From NCBI GenBank assembly GCA_035711845.1, contig DASTBU010000051.1:1-24415 (forward strand): DNA of 24,415 bases. Reading direction: 5' to 3'. Positions 1 through 8,362 of the stretch are shown here, one piece after another. A program made the translations under genes and the position numbers. The notes below the pieces were generated by a model. It did no database searches. It was not told the DNA's origin and saw only the letters and a list, made by a program, of their open reading frames with translations. The stretch's first letter is position 1, and every line of letters starts with the position of its first letter. Source of the stretch: DASTBU01 sp035711845. Lineage in GTDB: Bacteria; Acidobacteriota; Vicinamibacteria; Vicinamibacterales; 2-12-FULL-66-21.

Positions 1-270
1 GCAGGCGCTCTAATGCTCGCGGGGCCCACCGCCGCTCGCGCGCGCTCGGGGGCCCGCTCCGCGGGCTTCCCTCCGGCCCCTCGCGCGGGCCGCAGGCGCT
101 CTAATGCTCGCGGGGCCCACCGCCGCTCGCGCGCGCTCGGGGACCCGCTCCGCGGGCTTCCCTCCGGCCCCTCGCGCGGGCCGCAGGCGCTCTAATGCTC
201 GCGGGGCCCACCCCCGCTCGCGCGGGCCGGAGGCGCTGTAATGCTCGCGCGGCCCTCCGCCTCCGGCGCT
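1..270. repeat. 91-bp GC-rich tandem repeat, decaying at its right end
   Basis: Unit 1 spans 1-91 and unit 2 spans 92-182; they differ by one visible base (ggggg versus gggga near the middle). Unit 3 (183-228) keeps the start and end of the unit but lacks about 45 bp inside. Unit 4 (from 229) is degenerate, beginning ggaggcgctgtaatgctcgc. Each unit begins with GCAGGCGCTCTAATGCTCGC and ends with CTCGCGCGGGCC. The array is cut by the window edge, so the copy number is unknown. Reading frames open through it on both strands because of base composition; I do not regard them as genes. It lies just beyond the stop codon of the caspase-like gene. Confidence 0.9.
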
Positions 271-287
271 TCCCGCATCCATGCGCG

Positions 288-1331
288 CTACGGACGAAAC
301 CTCGGCCTAGCTGGTCGCCTCCGATCGCCGCGACCAGCGGAGGCGGGCGCTTTCTTCTCCAATTCACGTATCTGCCGCGTCTTGAGCGCCAGGTCCGTGA
401 CCAGCTTCTCGAGCTCGCTGGCGTAGCGATCGGCGGGCATCGCGCCCTTCATCAGCTTCAGCGCTTCCACACGCCGCTCGAGGTCGCGGCGCTCCTGATG
501 GAGGGCGCGCAGTTGCGGGTCGGCGGGCAGGGGGTCTGTGGCGTCCACGGTCCCCAGCGAGAGGACGGCCGCGGTTTTCCCCTGCTTGCCGTCCGGCTGC
601 GGATCGGGCGATCCTTCCCCCCCGCTGTCGTTCAGCAACGCGTTCTCGGTTCGCATGATGCCCTCGCGCTCGTACGCGTTGGCCACTTCCCGCTTCGCCC
701 AGCTGAAGGCCTCCAAAACGGAAATCCGCTTGTTCTTGTCCGCGTCGGCATCCATCCCCGCCAGCGCATCGACGAAGTACCCGCCGAAGAGCGTGGCGTA
801 TCGCTCGGACCCCGATCGCGTGGCCGTCACTATCGTCCGTCCCTCTCCGGCGAGCGCCTCCATGAACGGCCCGCTTGCGCTCGCCGTGTTGATGAACGCG
901 AGATGGCGCGTCTCGAGCGTCCCGAGCAAGGGAAGGAAATCAGCCGGCGTCATGTCCGGTCCGGGAAGATTGAACTTCGCGACCTTCCCATCGAACGTGC
1001 CGTGACCGATCAGCACCACGAAGACGACGTCGTTCGCGCCGGCTGACGCCGCAATCCTGTCGAAGGCCTTCTTTATCTCCTCTTTCGTGGACCGGCCGGT
1101 AATCCGCTTCGGGTCGGCGTCGGCTTGCTCGGCGAGGTAAATCAGGTTCTGCCGTTCGACGCCGAGCCGCTCCGCCGCGTCCACCAGCGTCGTGGCCCAC
1201 CGCTGAAACGCCTCGCCGTGCTCCGGTTCGCCCGCCAGGCCCACGATCACCGCGAGATGCGACGTCTGCGCAAACGCCGGCGCACCCGCCAGAGCGGTCA
1301 GCAGCATGACGAGAGCAATCAGCAGGCGCAT
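288..1331 (-). CDS. Secreted C13/caspase-like protein with Ser at the expected catalytic Cys; EF-hand-like loop
   Basis: 347 aa. Residues 1-21 form a signal peptide ending at AFA-Q, so the product is probably periplasmic or exported. The body resembles the legumain/caspase (peptidase C13, clan CD) fold: a hydrophobic strand runs into the histidine motif IGHG (His110), and a second strand ends in FINTASASGPF (146-156). Family members carry an A-C-x-S-G type motif here, so the expected nucleophile Cys aligns with Ser151. The following TATRSGSER segment fits the family. Residues 196-207 (DADKNKRISVLE) match a Ca-binding EF-hand loop, D-x-D-x-N-x-x-I-x-x-x-E. Residues 265-330 look like a charged coiled coil and the tail is basic. 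The start codon directly follows the TAG of the VWA gene, implying translational coupling. It may be a pseudoprotease or a Ser variant; activity is uncertain, and the fold assignment is by motif only. Confidence 0.8.
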   Translation of the reverse strand: MRLLIALVMLLTALAGAPAFAQTSHLAVIVGLAGEPEHGEAFQRWATTLVDAAERLGVERQNLIYLAEQADADPKRITGRSTKEEIKKAFDRIAASAGANDVVFVVLIGHGTFDGKVAKFNLPGPDMTPADFLPLLGTLETRHLAFINTASASGPFMEALAGEGRTIVTATRSGSERYATLFGGYFVDALAGMDADADKNKRISVLEAFSWAKREVANAYEREGIMRTENALLNDSGGEGSPDPQPDGKQGKTAAVLSLGTVDATDPLPADPQLRALHQERRDLERRVEALKLMKGAMPADRYASELEKLVTDLALKTRQIRELEKKAPASAGRGDRRRPARPRFRP

Positions 1332-3620
1332 CTAGGGCATTCCCACGCGTCGCCGATACGCCCACTCGCCGGACATGAGCCCGACGAGCGCCAGCAGCAT
1401 GATCGGCATGTCCCAGAGATCCCGTTCTTCGACCGTGGTGACGCCCCGGCCCGTGTATTTCAAATCCTCAGGGAGACCAGTGACCGTTTCCGCCGTGTAG
1501 AACCGGCCACCAGTTTCGTCGGCGATCCGGCGGAGCCTCGCGGCGTGCATGGTGGGATCGAAGTACTCCGCGTCTCCCGGCGCAGCGCGCATGTTGACCG
1601 TACCGTCGCCGATGCGCCCGTCCTCGCGCCCCGCCTCCACGCTCGCCGTGTAGAGTCCCTGCTCGAAGGCGGCGTAGGTGCCCCGATACTGGCCGTTGCG
1701 CTCGCCCGTCCACTGCATCGGGACCTCGAGCGTCTGCCCCGACGGCGTCTGCACCGTGGCGGTCACCTTCGCGTCGTTCAGCTCCACGTACGTCTTGTCC
1801 ACGACGTCGGCGAGGATCGTCACCGTTTCGCCCGCTTCCACGCGCTCCGCCGTGGTATGCGCTTCCACCGCGCCCGGAACGCCGTCGACGAGCCACCGCA
1901 GGAGCTGACGCCAGAAGTTCTCGTGCGTCATGTCCTCGAGCGCCATCGTGTGGTGCATCTGCCACAACCACGAATCCTTCACCGCGAACGCGATCGCCTT
2001 GCCGCGACCGTATCGCTGATACGCGAGCACGGGCTGCGTGCGACGACCCTCGTCAGTGCCGTTGAGGAGGACGGTGGCGCCCGGCTTGAGCGTGCGGACC
2101 GGGTTGACGCTGATGAGCGCCGGCAGATCGCTCCAGCGCTGCAGGGATGCGGCTTCCGTCGCCGCAATCTGTGCGAGCGCATGCCCTTCACCGGCGCGGG
2201 TCGGGCGCACGCGGAGCCGCGCAATCGGGAAGCTCTCGGGCGCCTTGGCCAGACGTTCGAGCGCGATGGGCAGCGCATCGGCCACCGGTGTGCCGGCGTA
2301 CCCGCCCTCGGCGAACGACCGTTCGCCGCCGAGCATCAACAACCCGCCGCCGCGCCGCTCCACGAACTCGCCAATCATCCGCAGCTGATCTCCGGTGAAC
2401 GCACCCGCTTCGATGCTGCCGAGAATCAGGCCGCGGTAGGCGAACAGCTCCTCTCGCGTTTTCGGGAACCCCGCGATCAGTTCGTCTTCGCCCTCGACGC
2501 CGAGCCTGTAGTATTTGTTGTCGGCCGTCCGCTGGAGGGCAACCACCTTGAGGTTCGAGTCCTCGTCCACCGCGCGGCGCAGGAACTTCATCTCGGGTCG
2601 CAGCTCGCCTTCGAAATACAGAATCCTCTCTGTGCTGTCGCGGACGTCGATGAGCGCCTCGCGCTGGTTGTTCTGGGTGACGAGCTCGCCTTCACGCGGC
2701 GCGATCCTGAACTTGAACAGCCGCGCGCCTGCATCCGACGCCGTGAAGCGCACGCGCACGGCGGCGGGCTCGCCATCGATCGGCAGCTTCACGTCCTGCG
2801 AGCCCACGATCCGCCCGTCGTCCTCCACGTCGAGCATCACGCTCTCGCCGGCATACCCGGTCTGCGTGACAACGACATCGATCATCAGCGAGGTGCCTTT
2901 GAGCGCCGTCCGCGGCGTCGATACGCGATCGATCTGAATGTCGCGCGTGAGGGTCTCCTGACCGACACCCACCGTGAACACCGGAATGCTCGAGGCCTTC
3001 ATCGCCAGGAGCGCGTCGGTCAGCTCCACGTCGGTCGTGTCCGCTCCATCGCTCACCACGACGAGGCCCGCGAGCGGCAGGCCCGCCAGCTCCTGCCGCG
3101 CGCCGTCGAGCGCCGTCCCGAGCTTCGTCTGCGCGCCCGCGAACGTGAGGTCGTCCGGCTTCGCCAGCCGAGTGGCCGAGGACGAGAATCGAAACGTGCG
3201 CAGGACGAATCGATCGGAGAGCGTCTCGAGCAGCGCAGCGCCGGGAGCGCCGAACCGCTCGCGCGCGTAAACTCCGCGGGCGGCGCCGTTGACGTCGGCG
3301 ATCTGCATGCTGCGCGAGTCGTCTATCAGGATGCCGAGAAAGTTCTGCTGCGGCACCGCCGCCTTCATCACGAGCACCGGCCGGAACAGGCAGAACAGCA
3401 CGAGCAGCAGCGACGAGGTGCGCAACGCAGCCAGGATCAGCCGGTGGGTCGCGCCGCTCTTCGACCGCGCTGCCCGATAGGTCAGGAAGGTGATCGCGAT
3501 CGCCGCCACCACCACGGCCGCCGCCACCCACGACCCCGTGGAGGGCGCAAGCCTCAGCTCGCCCTGCTGGAAAATCGCCGGACGGTGATTGAAGAGCAGC
3601 TGGAAGGCGGAATCGAGCAT
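1332..3620 (-). CDS. Membrane VWA-domain protein with a glutamine-amidotransferase-like region
   Basis: 762 aa from ATG at 3620. A TTG at 3650 would add 10 residues, but neither start has a convincing Shine-Dalgarno and the upstream residues look non-coding. There are two N-terminal membrane segments (about 31-47 and 69-85). A VWA domain follows, with MIDAS motif DDSRS (100-104) and VVSDGADTTD further on. An Ig-like stretch is next, then a Rossmann/GATase1-like segment containing RGLILGSIEAG and GGGLLMLGGERSF. A C-terminal membrane segment ends in GEWAYRRR. This is the architecture of the large VWA membrane proteins found beside MoxR ATPases and BatA-like proteins, but no MoxR gene lies in this window. 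It is probably an inner-membrane protein with a periplasmic VWA domain. The caspase-like gene follows with no intergenic base, so the pair is very likely one transcript and may work together. Confidence 0.88.
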   Translation of the reverse strand: MLDSAFQLLFNHRPAIFQQGELRLAPSTGSWVAAAVVVAAIAITFLTYRAARSKSGATHRLILAALRTSSLLLVLFCLFRPVLVMKAAVPQQNFLGILIDDSRSMQIADVNGAARGVYARERFGAPGAALLETLSDRFVLRTFRFSSSATRLAKPDDLTFAGAQTKLGTALDGARQELAGLPLAGLVVVSDGADTTDVELTDALLAMKASSIPVFTVGVGQETLTRDIQIDRVSTPRTALKGTSLMIDVVVTQTGYAGESVMLDVEDDGRIVGSQDVKLPIDGEPAAVRVRFTASDAGARLFKFRIAPREGELVTQNNQREALIDVRDSTERILYFEGELRPEMKFLRRAVDEDSNLKVVALQRTADNKYYRLGVEGEDELIAGFPKTREELFAYRGLILGSIEAGAFTGDQLRMIGEFVERRGGGLLMLGGERSFAEGGYAGTPVADALPIALERLAKAPESFPIARLRVRPTRAGEGHALAQIAATEAASLQRWSDLPALISVNPVRTLKPGATVLLNGTDEGRRTQPVLAYQRYGRGKAIAFAVKDSWLWQMHHTMALEDMTHENFWRQLLRWLVDGVPGAVEAHTTAERVEAGETVTILADVVDKTYVELNDAKVTATVQTPSGQTLEVPMQWTGERNGQYRGTYAAFEQGLYTASVEAGREDGRIGDGTVNMRAAPGDAEYFDPTMHAARLRRIADETGGRFYTAETVTGLPEDLKYTGRGVTTVEERDLWDMPIMLLALVGLMSGEWAYRRRVGMP

Positions 3621-3801
3621 TCCCGTCGATTGTATAACCGCCTGTGACAAGGCCGGAGGACTATTGATCGTCAGACGACGCCAAAGGCCGGTCAGCGTCA
3701 GGAACGGTCGAGGCTGGCGCGGGTCGGCAGATCCGTTTGCGCACGCGCCCGGCGAAGGCAGGGACGAAAAATGTGACCGGAGAATCTGACGTCGGAGCCG
3801 G

Positions 3802-3824
3802 GCTGGAAGCCGGCAGCTTCCAGC
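3802..3824 (-). terminator. Stem-loop just after the propeller gene
   Basis: A perfect 8-bp stem, GCTGGAAG / CTTCCAGC, with a 7-nt loop begins 2 nt beyond the stop codon of the Asp-box propeller gene (stop at 3827-3829, minus strand). No T-tract follows, so it could be a transcript 3'-end stabiliser or a non-canonical terminator rather than a classical intrinsic terminator. The remaining gap to the VWA gene (3621-3801) shows no other clear feature. Confidence 0.5.
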
Positions 3825-3826
3825 GC

Positions 3827-6652
3827 CTATTTCGAGACCGCCACCACCATGAACGTTTGCGGATCGCCGAGCGGCGTGAACGTTTCGCCTGCATGCCTGC
3901 CCAGCGTGGCGCGATAGCGGCCAGGAGGAACTGGTGGCCCCTGCGGCGTGCCGCCACGGCCGGATCCGCGCCCGCCGCCGCGTCCAGCCTGATCACCGCC
4001 GCGTCCGGCCTGTCCGGCGCGCCCTTGCGGTGTCTCCTCGGTCTCGCGCGGCGGCTCCGCGGTCAGGTTCCACGCGGCCCTCTGAATCCCCGGCTCCTTC
4101 GGTACCTCGAACCGCCGTACCTGCCGGCCGGCGTCGTCGGCAATCGTGATGGCGAGGGTCGCATCTACGGGCGCCTCTCCCACGTAGTAGGTGAACACGG
4201 CGCCGTATGGCGGATTCGGCGTGGTCGCATTGCCCCACACCGCCCGCTGTTGGTTCAGCTGGTTGTACTGGTAAGCAGGTCGCAGCGGCAGCAGGGCCGC
4301 CGGCGAGGTGAGCGTCCCGGATGTCACGGCCCGCAACGGCGAATAATCGTCGAGGATGAAGGCACCACGCCCGAACGTCCCGACGACGAGATCGCTCTCG
4401 CGGCGCTGGATGTGCAGGTCTCGAGCCATGCTCGTCGGCAGCCCGCCCTTCAACTGCGTCCACTGCTGGCCGGCGTCCACCGTGAAATAGACGCCAAACT
4501 CCAGACCGGCGAACAACAGGCTTCCGTTCACGTGATCCTGGACGATGCTCCAGGCGCCCGAGCGCTCAGGCAGATTGCCGGTGATCGACGTCCAGGTGCG
4601 GCCGCGATCCGTGCTCTTCAGCACGTACGGCTTGAAATTGCCGCGCTGCCAGTCGTTGAACGTCGCAAACACGGTGTCGACTTCCCGCGGCGACGCGAAC
4701 ACGTCGGTGACGTACGCGTACTCGGCGACGGTCGGGAACCTCTCGACCTTCCGCCAGTTCTTTCCCCCGTCCTCGGTGATCTGAATCAACCCGTCGTCGG
4801 TCCCCACGTAGATCAAGCCTTCGAGCAGCGGAGACTCGTCGAGCGCCGTAATCGTGCTGAGCCGTGTCGTCGCGCGGTTGAACTGCACCGAGTCCTCGGG
4901 CCAGATCTTCCCCATGATCGGCACCTTCCGCGGGTCGAGATTGCGAGTCAGGTCGGTGCTGACCGGCGTCCAGCTGTCGCCGCGATCGTCGGTGCGCCAC
5001 AATCGCTCCCCGCCGTAGTACAGCCGGCGAGGCGCGTGCGGGCTGACGATGTACGGCGCATCCCAATGCCACCGCCCGACGCCGCGTCCGCCACTCTGCC
5101 GGCCGCGGCTGGCCTGCCCCCCAGGTCCCCCCTGTTCACCCGCGGACCCTCCCCCGCGACCAGCCGCCGCGCCAGAGGCGCCCTGTTCCGGCGGCGTGGG
5201 CACTGACGGCGCTCGGGGCCTGATGCTCTGGCCTCGGCCGACCCGGAGGTCGAGCCGCATGAGATTCCCTTCCTGTGACGACGCGTAGAAGATGTTCGGA
5301 TCCTCGGGGTCCATGCGCGGCTGAAAGCCGTCACCTCCGCCGGTCACGAACCAGTCACTCGTTCGAATGCCGGCGCTGTTCATCGTGCGCGACGGACCAC
5401 AATGGGTGCCGTTGTCCTGGGTTCCGCCACAAACGTTGTAGAACGGTCTGGCGTTGTCGACCGCCACACGGTAGAACTGCGACAGTGGCAGGTTCGTGAA
5501 GTGCCGCCACGTCTCCCCATCGTCCCAGCTCTCGTACAGACCGCCGTCGTTGCCGACTATGAGGTGTTTCGAGTCCGCCGGATCGAACACGATCTCGTGA
5601 TGATCGACGTGCATGCCCGTCGCCTCGAAGCCCGCCCGCTCGAACGTCGCCCCGCCGTCGCGGCTGACCATCATCTGCGTCTGCGGCGACCAGATCGTGT
5701 CGGGCGTCCGCGGATCGACGAAGATCTCGTGGTAATAGCCCGGGTCGCCCCCCTGGTACGTGCCCATCTTGCGCCACGAGGCGCCTCCATCATCCGAACG
5801 AAAGAAGCCGCCGCGATCGGCCTGGCCCGCAATCAAGGCGTAGATCCGGCTGGTGTCCCGCGGGTCGATCTCCAGGCCGATTTTGCCCATGTCCCCTTCG
5901 GGCAGCCCTTTCGAGAGCTTCGTCCACTTCGTCCCGCCATCGGTCGTCTTGTAGATGCCGCTCTCGGGGCCGCCGCCGATCAGCTGCCCAACGGCGCGAC
6001 GGCGCTGATACGCTGAGGCGTACAACGTGTCGGGCCGCTTCGGATCCTGGACGATGTCCTGGACGCCGGTATCGGGACCGATCGTGAGCACCGCTTTCCA
6101 CGTCTGCCCGCCGTCGGTGGTCCTGTAGACGCCGCGGTCACCGCCCGGCGCCCAGAGCGGACCGATGGCAGCCACGAACACCGTGTTGGAACTCCGGGGA
6201 TCGATCACAATCTTGCCGAGGTGCTCGGAGTTCTCCAGCCCCGTGCGGGTCCAGGTCGCACCGGCGTCGGTTGACTTGTAGACCCCGTCGCCGAAGCCGA
6301 CGCTGCGCTGGTTCTTGTTCTCGCCGGTGCCGAGCCACACGACGTTCGAATCGCGCGGGTCGACGACGACGACGCCGAGGGAGTAGGAGCCGTAACTGTC
6401 GAAGATGGGTGTCCACGTGTTGCCGCGGTTCACCGTCTTCCACAGGTTTCCGGAGGCCGAGGCCACGTACCAGACGCTGGGATTCTTCGCGTCCACCGCC
6501 ACATCGGCAATGCGCCCGGTGGTCAAGCTCGGACCGATGCTGCGGAACGCCAGGCCCTTGAAGATGTCCGCGCTCATGCGGCCGGCGTCCTGCGCCAGCA
6601 CCGAAATCGTCGCGAGCCCGAGGGCAGCCGTCCAGGTCCAAATACGACTCAT
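3827..6652 (-). CDS. Secreted Asp-box beta-propeller protein (sortilin/VPS10-like, 'BNR repeat glycosyl hydrolase')
   Basis: 941 aa. The start is set at ATG 6652 by the strong Shine-Dalgarno GGGAGG seven bases upstream and by a signal peptide (MSRIWTWTAALGLATISVLAQ). A longer frame to TTG 6835 only translates the upstream heptamer repeat and is rejected. About ten Asp boxes (S/T-x-D-x-G-x-T-W) are visible, for example STDAGATW, TTDGGQTW, SDDGGASW, TEDGGKNW and STDRGRTW; this is the mark of sialidase/sortilin ten-bladed or paired seven-bladed propellers. A Gly/Arg/Gln-rich low-complexity insert lies after the middle, and a second Gly/Arg-rich stretch lies near the C-terminus just before a final beta domain. 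Such proteins are abundant in Acidobacteria and related phyla; they are often annotated as glycosyl hydrolases without proof of activity. The substrate is unknown. It is probably transcribed alone, with a hairpin at its 3' end. Confidence 0.9.
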   Translation of the reverse strand: MSRIWTWTAALGLATISVLAQDAGRMSADIFKGLAFRSIGPSLTTGRIADVAVDAKNPSVWYVASASGNLWKTVNRGNTWTPIFDSYGSYSLGVVVVDPRDSNVVWLGTGENKNQRSVGFGDGVYKSTDAGATWTRTGLENSEHLGKIVIDPRSSNTVFVAAIGPLWAPGGDRGVYRTTDGGQTWKAVLTIGPDTGVQDIVQDPKRPDTLYASAYQRRRAVGQLIGGGPESGIYKTTDGGTKWTKLSKGLPEGDMGKIGLEIDPRDTSRIYALIAGQADRGGFFRSDDGGASWRKMGTYQGGDPGYYHEIFVDPRTPDTIWSPQTQMMVSRDGGATFERAGFEATGMHVDHHEIVFDPADSKHLIVGNDGGLYESWDDGETWRHFTNLPLSQFYRVAVDNARPFYNVCGGTQDNGTHCGPSRTMNSAGIRTSDWFVTGGGDGFQPRMDPEDPNIFYASSQEGNLMRLDLRVGRGQSIRPRAPSVPTPPEQGASGAAAGRGGGSAGEQGGPGGQASRGRQSGGRGVGRWHWDAPYIVSPHAPRRLYYGGERLWRTDDRGDSWTPVSTDLTRNLDPRKVPIMGKIWPEDSVQFNRATTRLSTITALDESPLLEGLIYVGTDDGLIQITEDGGKNWRKVERFPTVAEYAYVTDVFASPREVDTVFATFNDWQRGNFKPYVLKSTDRGRTWTSITGNLPERSGAWSIVQDHVNGSLLFAGLEFGVYFTVDAGQQWTQLKGGLPTSMARDLHIQRRESDLVVGTFGRGAFILDDYSPLRAVTSGTLTSPAALLPLRPAYQYNQLNQQRAVWGNATTPNPPYGAVFTYYVGEAPVDATLAITIADDAGRQVRRFEVPKEPGIQRAAWNLTAEPPRETEETPQGRAGQAGRGGDQAGRGGGRGSGRGGTPQGPPVPPGRYRATLGRHAGETFTPLGDPQTFMVVAVSK

Positions 6653-6659
6653 CTCGTTG

Positions 6660-6665
6660 CCTCCC
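6660..6665 (-). promoter_or_regulatory. Ribosome binding site of the propeller gene
   Basis: On the minus strand GGGAGG lies seven bases before ATG 6652. It fixes the start and excludes the long repeat-coded N-terminal extension. Confidence 0.85.
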
Positions 6666-6669
6666 AAAC

Positions 6670-6900
6670 ACGGTGGTCCCTGGTCCCTGTATCCCTGGTC
6701 CTGAGTCCCTGGGTCCCGGTCCCTGGTCCTGCGTCCATGGTCCTGCGTCCCTGGTCCTGCGTCCATGGTCCTGCGTCCCTGGTCCTGCGTCCCTGGTCCT
6801 GCGTCCCTGGTCCTGCGATGAGGGACCCACGACAAAAGAGCCTACGCGCGAGGGACACGGACATAGGGACCCGGGACCAGGGATTAGGGACTCAGGGACC
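6670..6900. repeat. Heptamer repeat field with inverted arms (GGTCC / GGACC type)
   Basis: From 6723 to 6813 there are 13 contiguous 7-mers alternating CTGGTCC or ATGGTCC with TGCGTCC, and a 14th degenerate unit follows. The left flank (6670-6722) holds looser TGGTCCC-type units. From 6851 to about 6900 the motif runs in the opposite sense as 7-mers AGGGACA, CGGACAT, AGGGACC, CGGGACC, AGGGATT, AGGGACT, which are reverse complements of the left arm's GGTCCCT. The two arms could therefore form a long imperfect hairpin. The field lies between two genes of the same direction (DUF3500, then propeller) and fills most of that gap. Confidence 0.92.
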
Positions 6901-6943
6901 AATCGATACTACGACGCTGCGAGAGAAACATTACAGGGAACGG

Positions 6944-8110
6944 CTATCGCGTGTGCCCGTGCGCGGGGTCGTCCTTGTGCGCCTCGTAGTGCTGCCGCAG
7001 GAGATCCTTCCCGTAATCGTTGCCGTTGGGCGTGCGGACGACGGTGTGGATGTGTTGGCGGCCGGGCACACGCGGACCTGGAAGAGCGACGGGGCTCTGA
7101 TGGTCGAACTCGATGAGGATCACGGGGCTGTGAATACGGTAATAGAAGACCGCACCGGCATCGGTACCGCCGATCCATGCGAAGTACGTGGCGTCGAGTT
7201 GTTTCCGCACTTCATCCATGCGGATGCGCGCGTGTCCCGGGGACATGTTGCCGACGTATTCCTCGATGAGCGTGAGGAGCAGTTGCTGCTGAGGGACCGT
7301 CAACTCGCTCGCGCGGATGCCGGCGTAGTCGAGGACCAGATTGTCGCGAAATGCCTGCGCGAGCGCGTTGTTGCGCGTTTTCTCCGTGTCCAGGATCGTC
7401 TTCACCCGTTGCTCGGGCGTCAGCGCCTGCATGAGCCCCAACCCCTTGTCCTGCTCCTCCTGCAGGACCTTCGTGCCTGCGTATTTCCCTGACTCCGCGT
7501 GAACCGGTTCGGAGCCCATGAAGGTCGGGGTCATTACGACCTGATCCCGCAGCACGAAGTAATTGATGATCAGATGATGTCCTTCGAGCTGCCAGCCCCA
7601 CGGCTGGGACTCGGACGGCCCGCCCATCATCGTCAGGTGGTAGAGGCCCTCGCCGTATTCGTCGAAGCGCTTCGTCAGCTCTGCGATCGTCTCGTTCAGC
7701 CGCATGATGTTGCGGGATTTCTCGAGCCCGGTCGCGCTGAGGCCCGCGCGCAACAGCTCGAAGGCCCGCGCGCGCTGGTCCTCGGACATCTCCCTGAAGC
7801 TGACGCCTGCGCGGGTCGCGCGGTGTACGTTGTTCCACCTGCGCCACTCGGTGTCGTCAACCGGGAACGTGGTCGACGCACGCTGTTCGGGCGTGAGTGC
7901 CGCGATGAAGCTCAGGGCGGCCTCGCGGACCGGTCCGGTCGATACCCCGGTGGCCCGGATCGGGAACAGCCCTGCCACGACTTCGCCGTTCGTCGTCACC
8001 CCCTTGAACGGTTCAGCAAGGGGATCCCGCTGCGGCTGCACCGCAACCGCCCCCAGCAGCGGAAGCGCACTCGCCCACAACGCCACCCGAGCGATTTCTC
8101 GCAGCTTCAT
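6944..8110 (-). CDS. DUF3500 family secreted protein
   Basis: 388 aa from ATG 8110. A start 20 codons further upstream is possible, but the signal peptide (MKLREIARVALWASALPLLGAVA) begins at 8110. It matches the DUF3500 family by overall layout: an N-terminal LTPEQRA-type segment, then PSESQPWGWQLEGHH followed by INYFVLRDQVVMTPTFMGSEP, and a second LTPEQR block. The C-terminal half holds IGGTDAGAVFYYRIHSPVILIEFDHQ and ends in a His-rich tail (HIHTVV ... HYEAHKDDPAHGHTR). Histidines in the GHH, EFDH and HIH motifs could bind metal, though the family has no established function to my knowledge. It is probably periplasmic. No gene partner is obvious: the 252-bp gap to the divergent coiled-coil gene must hold its promoter, and the heptamer repeat follows its stop codon. 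Confidence 0.87.
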   Translation of the reverse strand: MKLREIARVALWASALPLLGAVAVQPQRDPLAEPFKGVTTNGEVVAGLFPIRATGVSTGPVREAALSFIAALTPEQRASTTFPVDDTEWRRWNNVHRATRAGVSFREMSEDQRARAFELLRAGLSATGLEKSRNIMRLNETIAELTKRFDEYGEGLYHLTMMGGPSESQPWGWQLEGHHLIINYFVLRDQVVMTPTFMGSEPVHAESGKYAGTKVLQEEQDKGLGLMQALTPEQRVKTILDTEKTRNNALAQAFRDNLVLDYAGIRASELTVPQQQLLLTLIEEYVGNMSPGHARIRMDEVRKQLDATYFAWIGGTDAGAVFYYRIHSPVILIEFDHQSPVALPGPRVPGRQHIHTVVRTPNGNDYGKDLLRQHYEAHKDDPAHGHTR

Positions 8111-8362
8111 GCGGCACAAGCTATCACGAAGGTCAATCCCGTTCGTCAGGTGTGCGCTCGCCGAGGGCACGTGCTGAGTCCGGACCCTGGAGGCTCGGCT
8201 ATCCTGCCCCGACCTCGGAATCCCAGAAGGGATTAATTAGCGACCCGTCTGACCGTCGTTCCGCCCCACAATCTCAAGACTCTGTTCGTACCGGACGGGC
8301 GACCCTGAACCCCCCGGCGCCGATTCGCGTTATGTCAGAATGAGGCACCCGCACACTGGACG
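8111..8362. promoter_or_regulatory. Divergent intergenic region between the DUF3500 gene and the PspA/AAA block
   Basis: 252 bp between genes that point away from each other, so promoters for both must lie here if the starts are right. The only AT-rich stretch is around 8228-8240 (ggattaattag). I see no confident -35/-10 pair, operator or sigma-54 site. No strong Shine-Dalgarno precedes either start. Confidence 0.4.

Noticed and set aside
1..282. Open frames through the 91-bp repeat, and a possible CRISPR array
   Set aside because: The frames are Ala/Arg/Gly/Pro shadows of the repeat. There are no variable spacers between short repeats, so it is not CRISPR.
1125..3647. 840-aa open frame on the plus strand
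   Set aside because: It is fully antisense to the VWA protein gene and Arg/His/Glu-rich without domains, as expected for a shadow frame in high-GC DNA.
6653..6835. N-terminal extension of the propeller protein (61 extra residues from TTG 6835)
   Set aside because: It translates the heptamer repeat, lacks a ribosome site, and would precede a good signal peptide whose own ATG has a strong GGGAGG.
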